A DNA stretch of 32,188 nt from Actinomyces sp. ZJ308 (lineage in GTDB: Bacteria; Actinomycetota; Actinomycetes; Actinomycetales; Actinomycetaceae): contig NZ_JAAIJY010000037.1 of NCBI RefSeq assembly GCF_011752065.1, forward strand, positions 1 to 32,188, read 5' to 3'. A program made the position numbers and the translations under genes. Numbering within the stretch: the first letter of the stretch is position 1; each line of letters begins with the position of its first letter. Under the pieces are notes generated by a model, which saw only the letters and a list, made by a program, of their open reading frames with translations, did no database searches and was not told the DNA's origin. This document shows positions 15,841-26,312 of this stretch, piece after piece.

Positions 15841-17553
15841 ATGACCACCACCGCACCCACCGTCACGCCGCCGGCTCGTACCGTGCGCCCGCCGCGCAAG
15901 GCCCGCCCCAACGGCCAGTGGGCCCTCGACGGCCGCAAGCCGCTCAACGACAACGAGGCCTTCAAGCAGGCCGGGGCTCCTCTGGAGGTGCGCGAGAGGA
16001 TCCTGAGCACCTACGCGCCCGGCGGTTTCGAGACCATCGCACCCGATGACCTTAACGGGCGTTTCCGCTGGTGGGGCCTGTACACCCAGCGCAAGCAGGG
16101 GATCGACGGCGGCCGCACCGCCCAGCTGGACGCCTCCGAGCTCTCCGACCGCTACTTCCTGCAGCGGGTGCGCCTGGACGGCGGCAGCCTCAGCCGCGAC
16201 CAGCTGCGTGCACTCGGCTCGGTCTCCAACGACTTCGCCCGCGGCACGGCCGACATCACCGACCGTCAGAACATCCAGCTCCACTGGGTGGAGATCGGCT
16301 CCGTCCCCGAGCTGTGGCGGCGTCTGGAGTCGGTGGGGCTGACGACGATCGAGGGCTGCGGGGACACCCCCAGGGGATTCCTGGTCTCCCCGGTGGCGGG
16401 CATCGCCAGGGACGAGGTCATCGACCCCACCCCGCTGGCCGAGGCCATCAAGTCGACCTACCTGGGCGATCCCGAGCTGGCCAACCTGCCCCGCAAGTTC
16501 AAGACCGCCATCACCGGCTCGCCCAGCCTCGACATCCTCCACGAGATCAATGACATCTCCTTCGTCGGCGTCGAGCACCCCGAGCTCGGGCCCGGGTACG
16601 ACCTGTGGGTGGCCGGGGCCCTGTCGACGGCCCCGCGCCTGGGTCAGCGCCTGGGAGCCTTCGTGCCCCCCGAGGACGCCCTGGAGGTCTGGTACGGCGT
16701 CATCCGCATCTTCCGCGACTACGGCTACCGCCGCCTGCGCAACAAGGCGCGGCTGAAGTTCCTCATGGCCGAGTGGGGGCCGGAGCGCTTCCGGCGGGTT
16801 CTTGAGGACGAGTACCTGGGACGCGCCCTGCCCGACGGTCCCCCTCCCCGGGAGCCCAACGGGGACTCCGACCACATCGGCGTCCATGAGCAGAAGGACG
16901 GCCGCTTCTGGGTGGGGGCCAAGCCTCCGGTCGGCCGACTGAGCGGGGACGTCCTGCTGGGCCTGGCCGACCTGGCTGAGACGGTCGGCTCGGACCGGGT
17001 GCGCACCACCCCGCTGCAGAACCTGCTGCTCCTGGACGTTCCCTCCGACAGGGTGGACGACGCCGTCGCCGGGCTGCGCGCTCTGGGGCTCGATCCCGAT
17101 CCGGGAGGCTTCAGCCGTTCCACCCTGGCCTGCACCGGCCTGGAGTTCTGCAAGTTCGCGATCGTGGAGACCAAGAGGCTGGCGGCGCGGGTCTCGGCCG
17201 AGCTCGACGAGCGCCTGGCCGACACCGACCTCGATCGGCGCATCACCCTGACCATCAACGGCTGCCCGAACTCCTGCGCCCGTATCCAGATCGCCGACAT
17301 CGGGCTCAAGGGCCAGATCATCACGGTCGACGGAGAGCAGATGCCCGGCTTCCAGGTGCATCTGGGAGGGGGCCTGGCCACCGCCGGGCGCGCCGAGGCG
17401 GGCCTGGGCCGCACGGTTCGGGGCCTCAAGGTACCCGCGGCGGGCCTGACCGACTACGTCGAGCGCCTCGTGCGCCGCTACCTGGACCAGCGCCTCCCCG
17501 AGGAGACCTTCGCCCAATGGGCGCACCGAGCCGAGGAGGAGGACCTCACATGA
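15841..17553 (+). CDS. sir: Assimilatory sulfite reductase (ferredoxin-type), siroheme and [4Fe-4S]
   Basis: The enzyme reduces sulfite to sulfide with six electrons, probably from ferredoxin, in the cytoplasm. It starts at 15841 behind GGAGGAGC. The 570 residues form the usual duplicated ferredoxin-like and siroheme-binding halves. The cluster and siroheme ligands are Cys431 and Cys437 (CTGLEFC) and Cys475 and Cys479 (NGCPNSC). The sequence around CTGLEFCKFAIVETK is close to the actinobacterial NirA/Sir type. Nitrite reductase is the main alternative, but cysH, cysDN and siroheme genes downstream settle on sulfite. The first 25 residues are Thr/Pro/Ala/Arg-rich and probably disordered. The stop overlaps the cysH start (ATGA). 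Confidence 0.92.
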   Translation: MTTTAPTVTPPARTVRPPRKARPNGQWALDGRKPLNDNEAFKQAGAPLEVRERILSTYAPGGFETIAPDDLNGRFRWWGLYTQRKQGIDGGRTAQLDASELSDRYFLQRVRLDGGSLSRDQLRALGSVSNDFARGTADITDRQNIQLHWVEIGSVPELWRRLESVGLTTIEGCGDTPRGFLVSPVAGIARDEVIDPTPLAEAIKSTYLGDPELANLPRKFKTAITGSPSLDILHEINDISFVGVEHPELGPGYDLWVAGALSTAPRLGQRLGAFVPPEDALEVWYGVIRIFRDYGYRRLRNKARLKFLMAEWGPERFRRVLEDEYLGRALPDGPPPREPNGDSDHIGVHEQKDGRFWVGAKPPVGRLSGDVLLGLADLAETVGSDRVRTTPLQNLLLLDVPSDRVDDAVAGLRALGLDPDPGGFSRSTLACTGLEFCKFAIVETKRLAARVSAELDERLADTDLDRRITLTINGCPNSCARIQIADIGLKGQIITVDGEQMPGFQVHLGGGLATAGRAEAGLGRTVRGLKVPAAGLTDYVERLVRRYLDQRLPEETFAQWAHRAEEEDLT

Positions 17554-18332
17554 GCCCGTCGGCAACCATCACGGCAACAGCAACCGCCACAACAACTGCC
17601 GGGGCGGTCGTCGCGTCATCCGGCACGTCCGCCCGGCTGCGCCCCAAGGAGGAGCTGCGGGAGCTGGCCGAGGCCGGGGCCCGCGAGCTCGGGGAGGAGG
17701 CCGCGGCCCTCGACGTCGTCCAGTGGGCGGCCCAGAACTTCCCCGGCACGCTCGCCGTGGCCTGCTCCATGGCCGACGCCGTCCTGCCCCACGTGGTCTC
17801 CCGGGTCCTGCCCGGGGTGGACGTCCTGTTCCTGGACACCGGCTACCACTTCGCCGAGACGGTCGGCACCCGTGACGCCGTGGCCGCCACCATGGACGTC
17901 ACCGTCGTCGACGTCGTCCCGGAGCTCACCGTGGCCGAGCAGGACGAGCGCTACGGGCCGGACCTGTGGTCGCGAGACCCGGCCGCCTGCTGCCGCCTGC
18001 GCAAGGTCGAGCCGCTGGCCCGGGCCCTGGGCGGCTATGAGGCCTGGGCCACTGGGGTGCGCCGTGAGGACGCCCCCACCCGCACCCGCACCCCGCTGGT
18101 GGGCTGGGACGCCACCCACGAGATCGTCAAGATCAACCCCCTGGCCGCCTGGAGCCTGGAGGACCTGACCGGCTACGCCGACCAGCACGGGGTCCTCATC
18201 AATCCCCTCCTCTACGACGGCTACCCCTCGATCGGCTGCGCCCCGTGCACGGCACGCGTCAAGCCCGGAGACGACCCCCGTTCCGGCCGCTGGGCCGGAT
18301 TCACCAAGACAGAATGCGGAATCCACCTATGA
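17550..18332 (+). CDS. cysH: Adenylyl-sulfate (APS) reductase
   Basis: This cytoplasmic enzyme reduces APS to sulfite and AMP, with thioredoxin as the usual donor. The ATG at 17550 overlaps the sir stop and has GAGGAGGA upstream. The 260 residues carry a PP-loop-type nucleotide domain and the paired cysteines CC (147-148) and CAPC (230-233). These four Cys bind [4Fe-4S] and mark the APS-using rather than PAPS-using type. The catalytic cysteine is at 256 in the terminal ECGIHL. The absence of an APS kinase gene (cysC) in the operon agrees with direct APS reduction. The first 30 residues are a Thr/Ala-rich low-complexity stretch. Confidence 0.94.
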   Translation: MSPSATITATATATTTAGAVVASSGTSARLRPKEELRELAEAGARELGEEAAALDVVQWAAQNFPGTLAVACSMADAVLPHVVSRVLPGVDVLFLDTGYHFAETVGTRDAVAATMDVTVVDVVPELTVAEQDERYGPDLWSRDPAACCRLRKVEPLARALGGYEAWATGVRREDAPTRTRTPLVGWDATHEIVKINPLAAWSLEDLTGYADQHGVLINPLLYDGYPSIGCAPCTARVKPGDDPRSGRWAGFTKTECGIHL

Positions 18333-19338
18333 GCATCACCCTGACCCCCACCGCACCAGCGCCTTCCTCCACCCCTGCGGGTCTGCAGGCGCCGAGCCCC
18401 CACCCCGTCGACCCCGCCGATCCCGCCAAGGCCCGAGCGCTCACCGGGGCCCTGGACATCCTCGACGTCCTGGAGGCCGAGGCCATCCTCGTCATCCGGG
18501 AGATCGCCGCCGAGTGCCGTCGCCCCGTCCTGCTGTTCTCCGGGGGCAAGGACTCCGTGGTCATGCTGCACCTGGCGCGCAAGGCCTTCTGGCCGGCCCC
18601 CATCCCCTTCCCCGTCCTGCACGTGGACACCGGCCACAACTTCCCCGAGGTGCTGGCCTACCGGGACCAGACGGTCGAGGAGCTCGGGTTGCGGCTGATG
18701 GTGGCCCGCGTCCAGGACTACATCGACGACGGCCGCCTGCGGGAGCGCACCGACGGCACCCGCAACCCGCTCCAGACGATCCCCCTGCTCGATGCCATCG
18801 AGGAGGGCGGCTTCGACGGCGTCTTCGGCGGCGGACGCCGGGACGAGGAGAAGGCCCGGGCCAAGGAGCGCATCGTCTCCCTGCGCGACGAGTTCGGCCA
18901 GTGGGACCCGCGCAACCAGCGTCCCGAGCTGTGGAACCTCCTCAACCCCCGACACCGCCCCGGCGAGCACGTGCGGGTCTTCCCCCTGAGCAACTGGACC
19001 GAGCTGGACGTGTGGCGCTACATCGAGCGCGAGGACATCGCGCTGCCGGACCTCTACTACGCCCACGAGCGCGAGGTCTTCCTGCGAGACGGCATGTGGC
19101 TGGCCGCCGGCGGGGTCAACCGGGTCCGCGACGGCGAGCAGGTCGTCACCCGCACCGTGCGCTACCGCACCGTGGGCGACATGTCCTGCACGGGCGCCGT
19201 CGAGTCCCGGGCCGCCACCAACCACGACATCGTCCTGGAGGTCGCCGCCTCCACCCTGACCGAGCGGGGAGCCACCCGCGCCGATGACCGCCTGAGCGAG
19301 GCGGCCATGGAGGACCGCAAGAAGGAGGGCTACTTCTG

Positions 19339-19339
<1 letters not shown>
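18329..19339 (+). CDS. cysD: Sulfate adenylyltransferase subunit 2
   Basis: This is the catalytic subunit of ATP sulfurylase, which with CysN converts sulfate and ATP to APS. The ATG at 18329 overlaps the cysH stop (ATGA). The 336 residues include the PP-loop SGGKDS at 71-76 followed by VVMLHLARKAF. Further family stretches are HVDTGHNFPEV, GGGRRDEEKARAKER and the C-terminal DRKKEGYF. The protein is slightly longer than the usual 300 residues because of a Pro/Ala/Ser-rich N-terminus of about 35. Translation is probably coupled to both neighbours. Confidence 0.95.
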
Positions 19340-20721
<1,382 letters not shown>

Positions 20722-20728
20722 GCGACGC

Positions 20729-21613
20729 ATGACCCACGAGCTCTCCCCCAGTCTCTCCCCCGACGTGCCCACGGCCTCGGTATCGCCGGCATCTCCAGCA
20801 TCGCAGTCTCCGTCGTCGCCCTGCGCGCCGGGCTCCGGCGTCGCTCAGGCCGCCGGTTCCCCTCACGGCTGGGTGGCGCTGGTGGGCGGCGGCCCGGGCA
20901 GCAGCGGCCTCATCACCGCCCGCGGTCTGGAGCTGCTGGGCCGGGCCGACTCCGTCGTCGTCGATGCCCTGGCGCCCCGCGATCTGCTGGAGGACCTGCG
21001 CCCCGGCACCGAGGTCATTGACGCCTCCAAGCGGCGCGGCCGGCACGTCCTGAGCCAGGAGGAGATCGACGCGATCCTGATCGACCTGGCCCGCCGGGGC
21101 AAGGGAGTGGTCCGCCTCAAGGGCGGCGACCCCTACGTGCTGGGACGCGGCGGGGAGGAGGCGGCCGCCTGCCGTGAGGCCGGTATCGCCGTCGAGGTGG
21201 TTCCCGGGATCACCAGCGCCATCGCCGTGCCCGCGGCGGCGGGGATCCCCGTCACCCACCGGGGACTGTCGCGCGGTTTCTCGGTCATCACGGCCCACGC
21301 GGACCTCGGGGTCCTCCCCCAGCGCCGCGATCACACCCTCATCCTGCTCATGGGGGTCTCCCGGCTGCGGGACTCGGTCGCCTCCCTGCTGGCGGCCGGC
21401 AGCGATGCGGCGACTCCCGCGGCGATCATCGAGAGCGGCTACCACCCCGACCAGCGCGTGACCACCACCGAGCTGCGATGTCTGGCCGACGTCGCCGCCC
21501 GGTACGGCGTGACCGCCCCCGCGGTCATCGTCATCGGCGACGTCGTCACCCTGAGCCCGTACTGGGCCGACCGAGTCGTCGAGGAGGCCAGGCCGGCGAG
21601 CCCCGCCGCCTAG
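20729..21613 (+). CDS. cobA: Uroporphyrinogen-III C-methyltransferase (SUMT)
   Basis: The enzyme transfers two methyl groups from SAM to uroporphyrinogen III, making precorrin-2 for siroheme. The 294 residues contain the SAM-binding loop VGGGPGSSG (52-60), the family signature VRLKGGDPYVLGRGGEE (128-144) and VVPGITSA (158-165). Only the methyltransferase half of CysG is present; the dehydrogenase/chelatase half is missing. About 45 low-complexity Ser/Pro/Ala residues precede the domain, so a later start is possible, but no better ribosome site was seen. Its place between cysN and the chelatase gene points to siroheme supply for Sir rather than cobalamin. Confidence 0.92.
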   Translation: MTHELSPSLSPDVPTASVSPASPASQSPSSPCAPGSGVAQAAGSPHGWVALVGGGPGSSGLITARGLELLGRADSVVVDALAPRDLLEDLRPGTEVIDASKRRGRHVLSQEEIDAILIDLARRGKGVVRLKGGDPYVLGRGGEEAAACREAGIAVEVVPGITSAIAVPAAAGIPVTHRGLSRGFSVITAHADLGVLPQRRDHTLILLMGVSRLRDSVASLLAAGSDAATPAAIIESGYHPDQRVTTTELRCLADVAARYGVTAPAVIVIGDVVTLSPYWADRVVEEARPASPAA

Positions 21614-21654
21614 CCCGCATCGGCGCACGAAGACCGAACGTCCTGGAGTCATTG

Positions 21655-22683
21655 ATGCGCAAACTTGTTCTTCTCGCCCTCGTCGGCCTGGCCGCTCAGC
21701 TGGTGGACGGCTCCCTGGGGATGGGCTACGGCATGACCTCGTCCTCCCTCCTGCTCCTGGCCGGGCTGAGCCCGGCGCTGGCCTCGGCCTCGGTACACCT
21801 GGCCGAGATCGGTACAACGCTGGCCTCAGGGGCCTCCCACTGGCGGCTGGGCAACACCGATCCTCGGCTGGTGGCCCGGTTGGGACTGCCCGGAGCGGTC
21901 GGGGCCTTCGGCGGGGCCACGATCCTGTCGCACCTGTCCACCCGGGCGGCGACCCCGGTGACGGCCGCCCTGCTGATCCTGCTGGGGGCCTACGTCCTGG
22001 GTCGTTTCGCCCTGAGTCCGCCTCAGGGATCGGATCGGCGGTGCCCGCACGGCAGGCGGTTCCTGGTTCCCCTGGGCCTGGTGGGCGGTTTCGTGGACGC
22101 CACCGGAGGCGGCGGCTGGGGACCGGTGACCACGACGACGCTGCTGTCCCACGGTCGCACCGCGCCGCGCACGGTGGTCGGCTCGGTGGGCGCCTCGGAG
22201 TTCCTGGTGACCGTGGCGGCCTCGGCCGGCTTCCTCACCGGCCTGGGAACAGCGGGCATCAGCCTCGGGATCGTCCTGGCTCTCCTGGCCGGAGGTCTGG
22301 TGGCGGCACCGGTCGCGGCCTGGCTCGTCTCCCGTCTGCCCGGATCGGTGCTGGGCACGGCCGTCGGCGGGCTGATCCTGGCCACGAACCTGCGCGTCCT
22401 GCTGTCGTGGGCCGGGGCCTCGGCCCGCACCGGGGTCCTGTTCTATGGGGCGCTCATCGTCCTGTGGGCGGTACTTCTGCACCTGTCGGTCCGCAAGGCG
22501 AGGGCCGCCGCCCGTCAGGCCCTGGCGGAGAGCGGCCGGGTGCTGGAGGAGGTCAGGACCAGACAGTCGCGTGAGAGCGCATCGGCCTCCTCAGATGGGC
22601 CAATCACGGCTCCCGCAGGATCGGCATCGGTCGATCTGGGACGCCCCCGCAGGCCCGCCGAGCTGGTGGTGGAGCCGGTATGA
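21655..22683 (+). CDS. TSUP (TauE/SafE) family membrane transporter
   Basis: A 342-residue integral membrane protein with about eight hydrophobic segments in the two-fold arrangement of the TSUP family. Repeated motifs DGSLGMGYGMTSS (near 18-30) and DATGGGGWGPVTTT in the second half mark the paired re-entrant regions. The ATG at 21655 has TGGAG eight bases upstream. TSUP proteins carry sulfur compounds or organic anions. A TSUP gene in a similar place in the corynebacterial sulfur operon (cysZ) has been implicated in sulfate uptake, so either sulfate import or sulfite export is plausible here. The last 65 residues are a hydrophilic, probably cytoplasmic tail. The stop overlaps the next start (ATGA). 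Confidence 0.87.
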   Translation: MRKLVLLALVGLAAQLVDGSLGMGYGMTSSSLLLLAGLSPALASASVHLAEIGTTLASGASHWRLGNTDPRLVARLGLPGAVGAFGGATILSHLSTRAATPVTAALLILLGAYVLGRFALSPPQGSDRRCPHGRRFLVPLGLVGGFVDATGGGGWGPVTTTTLLSHGRTAPRTVVGSVGASEFLVTVAASAGFLTGLGTAGISLGIVLALLAGGLVAAPVAAWLVSRLPGSVLGTAVGGLILATNLRVLLSWAGASARTGVLFYGALIVLWAVLLHLSVRKARAAARQALAESGRVLEEVRTRQSRESASASSDGPITAPAGSASVDLGRPRRPAELVVEPV

Positions 22684-23366
22684 GCCCGCGTCCTCTGGTA
22701 CTGCTCGCCCACGGCTCGCGCCGGCCCGGGCCGTCCTCGGTCATGTCGCGCACCGCGCAGCGCATCCGCACGATCCTGCCTGACGTGGAGGTGCGCACCG
22801 GATACGTCGAGCTCCAGCCCCCGGATCCGGCCACGGCACTGGCGGGGCTGGTGGATCCGGTGGTGCTGCCCTTCTTCCTGGCCCGCGGCTACCACGTCCT
22901 CAACGATGTTCCGGCGGCAGTGCAGCGGCACGGCTCGGGAACGGTCACCGGTCACCTGGGGGCCGAGGAGCGTCTGGTGGAGGCGGTGGCCCAGCGTCTC
23001 CACGAGGCGGCCGCGCCTCTGGGCGGGTCGGCGGGCCTCGACCACATCGTCCTGGGGGCTGCGGGGTCGCGCCAGGCAGCGGCGCTTGAGGAGGTCGAGG
23101 CCGTCAGCCACATGCTGGAGGGGCGTCTGGGCCGCAGGGTGACGCCCGCCTACCTCTCGGCGGCGCGCCCCACCGTGCGTGACGCGGTGAGTACGGCACG
23201 GGCCCGGGGAGCCCGCCGGGTGGGGGTGGCCACCTACCTGCTGGCGGAGGGACGCTTTCACCGGGCCCTGCACTCCACGGGCGCCGACGTCGTCGCCGCT
23301 CCCATCGGCGACCATCCCGCGGTCGCAGAGCTGGTGGCCCACCGCTACCGGGAGCTGGTCGCCTGA
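22680..23366 (+). CDS. sirB: Sirohydrochlorin chelatase (CbiX/SirB family)
   Basis: The protein would insert Fe2+ into sirohydrochlorin, the last step of siroheme synthesis, in the cytoplasm. The 228 residues hold two CbiX-like halves. The N-terminal half has the metal-site histidines His11 (LLAHGSRR) and His72 (LARGYHVLND). The second half lacks an HGS motif and reads LGAAGSR instead, so it is structural. The gene overlaps the TSUP gene by four bases and ends the operon. Cobalt chelation for cobalamin is the alternative, but the sulfur-gene context favours iron. A corynebacterial counterpart (cysY) lies in an equivalent operon. Confidence 0.87.
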   Translation: MSPRPLVLLAHGSRRPGPSSVMSRTAQRIRTILPDVEVRTGYVELQPPDPATALAGLVDPVVLPFFLARGYHVLNDVPAAVQRHGSGTVTGHLGAEERLVEAVAQRLHEAAAPLGGSAGLDHIVLGAAGSRQAAALEEVEAVSHMLEGRLGRRVTPAYLSAARPTVRDAVSTARARGARRVGVATYLLAEGRFHRALHSTGADVVAAPIGDHPAVAELVAHRYRELVA

Positions 23367-23416
23367 CCGCGACGCACGCGCCGCCCCCTCACCGACGTGC
23401 TCGTCAGCCCCTCATG

Positions 23417-23458
23417 CCCGCTCGCTCATTCACCGGCGGGGCATCTGACGCGTTCGGG
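23417..23458 (+). repeat. Dispersed extragenic repeat between sirB and the TetR gene
   Basis: CCCGCTCGCTCATTCACCGG (23417-23436) followed by CATCTGACGCGTTCGGG (23442-23458) matches the two halves of the repeat after proC, without the 18-base insert found there. It sits between two convergent genes and may take part in termination of both, though I see no long hairpin here. Confidence 0.65.
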
Positions 23459-23467
23459 CGCGGCGGG

Positions 23468-24283
23468 TCAGTCGGTGCCGTTGCCGAGGAGACGCTCAGA
23501 CAGGCGCTGAATGATGGGCTCGATCTCCTCCGAGGAGGTGGCCGCTGCACTCACACGACCGAAGATGCTCACGGCGAGGAGTCCGAACGCGGTTTCCTCG
23601 TCCTGCCGGCTCGGCTCGCCGCGCCCGCGGGAACGGGCCACCTGAACGGAGGTCTCCTTCAGCCAGCGTCGCCAGGCGCCGGTCAGCCTGTCCCTGGAGT
23701 CCTCATGGCGTATCGCGTAGAGCCAGGTCTCCAGGTGCAGGACGACGTCCTCGATGGGGAGCTCCTGGAGCTGCTCGCCCCACTGGTCGGGGCTCACCTC
23801 CTGACCCATCTGGCTCGCGCCATCGTCGTCACAGGTGACGACCTCCAGGAACAGGGCCTCCTTGGAGGAGAAGGAGGAGTAGAAGGCGCCCTTGGTGAAC
23901 CCCGCGGCTGAGGCGATATCACTGACCGAGGCACCCTCATAGCCCTTGGCCGCGAAGACCTCCCTGGCCGCGGCGAGGATCCGCGCCCTGGTCTCCTCGC
24001 TCCGACGTCGTCCACCTCTCCGCCCGGAGGCAGCGCCACTGACCGCTGTGGACGCGGTGGCCAGCTTTTGAGAGGCACGTTCCAGTGAGGCCGATACCGC
24101 ATTCTCGCTGGTGCGCAGTGCCCCCTGACCTGCTGCTTCCACCACGCGGGAGAAGGCGCTGATCGCCTCGTTAAGAGCGCGGGTCGCCTCCCTGATGTCG
24201 TCGGAGGCAGAGGCCCCGGAGTCCCCGGAGTCCCCGGAGTCACTGTCACTGCCCTGTCCGTGGGCGGAGCTCCTGGTGGTCAT
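23468..24283 (-). CDS. TetR-family transcriptional regulator with long N-terminal extension
   Basis: A DNA-binding repressor of 271 residues; typical TetR proteins have about 200. The helix-turn-helix domain lies at about 95-148 (RARILAAAREVFAAKGYEGA ... TKGAFYSSFSSKEALF). A variable ligand domain follows. The first 90 residues contain an Asp/Ser/Gly repeat (SDSGDSGDSG) and then a predicted amphipathic helix of about 50 residues rich in Ala/Ser/Glu. The chosen ATG at 24283 has GGGG just upstream, and TACAGT six bases before it also allows a leaderless transcript. It lies downstream of the ABC-2 exporter genes on the same strand and is the best candidate for binding the palindromes at 26313-26408, but those sites are not repeated before its own gene. 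The ligand is unknown. Confidence 0.85.
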   Translation of the reverse strand: MTTRSSAHGQGSDSDSGDSGDSGASASDDIREATRALNEAISAFSRVVEAAGQGALRTSENAVSASLERASQKLATASTAVSGAASGRRGGRRRSEETRARILAAAREVFAAKGYEGASVSDIASAAGFTKGAFYSSFSSKEALFLEVVTCDDDGASQMGQEVSPDQWGEQLQELPIEDVVLHLETWLYAIRHEDSRDRLTGAWRRWLKETSVQVARSRGRGEPSRQDEETAFGLLAVSIFGRVSAAATSSEEIEPIIQRLSERLLGNGTD

Positions 24284-24402
24284 GTCCCCACTGTAGATGA
24301 GGCCCTTCAGAAAGCGGCTCTCAGCGGCTCCTTCTCAGGGTCTTTCTCAGGGGCCGTGGACCTGCGACCGGTCATGCATGCCGGTCCATGCTCCTCGCCG
24401 GT

Positions 24403-25275
24403 TCAGGGCCGCCTTCCCAGGGCCCACGACGCTCCAACAACGGCTACCAGGCACCATCCTCCCAGTAGAGCCCAGGAACGGGCGGGCATCGTGGAATCAT
24501 GGGGGAACAGCCCGGCACGCACCACCTGGGCCATGGACTCGAAGGGCAGCCAGCGGTGAACCTCCTGCGCCCAGCCGGGGAGCCTGTCGGCGGGGAAGCT
24601 CATCGGCGAGAACAGCATGATGCCGAAGGCGAGCACCTGGGAGAGGATCTGGGCCAGCGCCGGAGCCAGGAGCGTGGCGATGGCGTAGCCGATGCAGGCT
24701 GCTGTCAGGGCGACCAGCACGGCACCGGGGACCAGCCACCACCGTGGAGCAAGATCGACGTCGAAGCGGGCATTGGCGACGAGGACGCCCAGGACCAGTC
24801 CGGGAAGCGCCAGAACAGTCCAGATCGCAAGATCGGCCAGGAGGAAGGCGACCCTGGGGACGGGCAGGGTGCGCATCCAGTCCAGGCTGCCCTCGGTGCG
24901 CGACTGGGAGACCCACTGGGGCGTCATGATGAGCCCCAGCGAGACGAGGGCGATCGTTGGTCCACCACCGGCCAGGTAAAGACTCGCCTCATGACCGGGA
25001 TGGCCCGCGATGAGCCCGTACCCCAGGACCATTGAGACGGACAGCAGCGTCTGGACAATGATGAAGAGGGGAAGCATGGGCAGGCTGCGGCGAAACTGCC
25101 ACTGGATGAGCAGGCCGAGCTGGCTTCGCATCGGTGCTGCCCGGATGAGCTCTCCGTGGTTCACCGGGGCGGCGGAGTCTTCCTGAACGAGTGCGCTGGT
25201 TGTATGGGGCATCGGTTCCTCCCTGAGTGGTTTACTCGACGGCGCTTTCCGTACTGGGTGCAGGCGGGGCATCAT
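24403..25275 (-). CDS. ABC-2 type transporter permease
   Basis: A 290-residue membrane protein with about six hydrophobic segments, partner of the ATPase encoded just upstream; together they should export a compound or lipid. The ATG at 25275 has AAGGAG five bases upstream and lies 19 bases after the ATPase stop. An alternative ATG at 25212 has GGAGG five bases upstream and would remove 21 residues, leaving all membrane segments. Features include a first helix near LPMLPLFIIVQTLLSVSMVLGYG after about 70 residues and a cytoplasmic MTPQWVSQSRTEGSLDWMRTLPV loop, typical of the ABC-2 exporter fold. The substrate is unknown. Confidence 0.83.
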   Translation of the reverse strand: MMPRLHPVRKAPSSKPLREEPMPHTTSALVQEDSAAPVNHGELIRAAPMRSQLGLLIQWQFRRSLPMLPLFIIVQTLLSVSMVLGYGLIAGHPGHEASLYLAGGGPTIALVSLGLIMTPQWVSQSRTEGSLDWMRTLPVPRVAFLLADLAIWTVLALPGLVLGVLVANARFDVDLAPRWWLVPGAVLVALTAACIGYAIATLLAPALAQILSQVLAFGIMLFSPMSFPADRLPGWAQEVHRWLPFESMAQVVRAGLFPHDSTMPARSWALLGGWCLVAVVGASWALGRRP

Positions 25276-25294
25276 TGGCGCTCCTTCGCGGAGC

Positions 25295-26248
25295 TCATGC
25301 GGCACCGCGAAGAGGCTCCTCGTGCGCACCCCGAGTGAGGTCGACGTAGACCTCCTCCAGGGAGATCGGAGCCAGCTCGTAGCGCTCGATCATGCCGCGC
25401 TCCAGGGCCTTAGCGGCCCACGTCACGGCCTGCACCGCCTGTCCCTCCGTGATCGGCAGGACCGCTCGTACGGCGTCGTGCCGCGTCAGACTCATGCCTG
25501 CCGGTGGCTCAAGCCGGCGGCCGGGCACCTGACTGACTTCCAGGACGAAGGACGATCCGTGACCGGCCACGAGTGCCGCAGGAGTTCCCTCGGCGATGAC
25601 GTGGCCGTGGTCCAGGACGGTGAGCCGGTCCACTGCTCGCTCGGCCTCCCGTACGTTGTGGGTTACGAGGAGGACCGCGGACCCGGTATCGGCCAGCAGA
25701 CGGATCTGGTCCCACAGCAGGCGGCGGCGCACCGGGTCGACGTCGTTGGTGGGCTCATCGAGGATGACCAGCCGTCCGGGGACGACGGCGCACATGGCGA
25801 ATGCCGTCAGGCGGGCGACTCCACCAGAGACCTTCTGCGCAGGAGTCGTCGCCCACTCCCCCAGGTCGAGGGCCTCAATGAGCTCCTCGGCACGCCTGCG
25901 GGTCTGACGAGGACGACCTCCTCGCAAACGCCCTACCAGCTCAATGGCCACCAGTGGAGTCAGACCCGTGATCGGCACGTTGGCCTGCGCCTGGACGTTG
26001 GTGAGGCGGCGGGCGACAGCGGGATGCTCGATGGCGTCAACGCCGTCGAGAGTGATGCGCCCGGAGGTTGGACGCAGCAGTCCCACCACCTGGTTGACGA
26101 GTGTGGTCTTACCCGCGCCGTTGTGTCCGAGAAGTCCAACCACCTCACCGGCGCCCACCCGCATGGTGACACCGGCGTTGGCTCTCAGCGTGTGCGATCC
26201 GCTTCCGAAGTGCTTGTGAAGATCCTCAATGGTCAGTACGCAGTCCAC
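25295..26248 (-). CDS. ABC transporter ATP-binding protein (ABC-2 exporter)
   Basis: A 317-residue ATPase that would power the adjacent permease. GTG at 26248 is chosen because AAGGAGGAG lies eight bases upstream; an ATG at 26269 would place that ribosome site inside the gene. Walker A is GHNGAGKT (41-48), the signature is SGGVA (141-145) instead of the usual SGGQ/SGGM, Walker B is LVILDEP (160-166), and the switch histidine is in THN. About 90 residues follow the nucleotide domain, as in drug- and lipid-exporter ATPases of this type. The region upstream carries two copies of an ATACCG-type palindrome, so the operon is probably regulated by a TetR protein. Confidence 0.88.
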   Translation of the reverse strand: MDCVLTIEDLHKHFGSGSHTLRANAGVTMRVGAGEVVGLLGHNGAGKTTLVNQVVGLLRPTSGRITLDGVDAIEHPAVARRLTNVQAQANVPITGLTPLVAIELVGRLRGGRPRQTRRRAEELIEALDLGEWATTPAQKVSGGVARLTAFAMCAVVPGRLVILDEPTNDVDPVRRRLLWDQIRLLADTGSAVLLVTHNVREAERAVDRLTVLDHGHVIAEGTPAALVAGHGSSFVLEVSQVPGRRLEPPAGMSLTRHDAVRAVLPITEGQAVQAVTWAAKALERGMIERYELAPISLEEVYVDLTRGAHEEPLRGAA

Positions 26249-26312
26249 GAAGAGGTCTCCTCCTTCCATCTCTGTCCGGCACCGGCGTCTCAAACCGATA
26301 CCCACCAAGTTC

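Noticed and set aside
15802..17565. 587-codon minus-strand frame opposite sir
   Set aside because: Antisense shadow; sir has the ribosome site and all cluster ligands.
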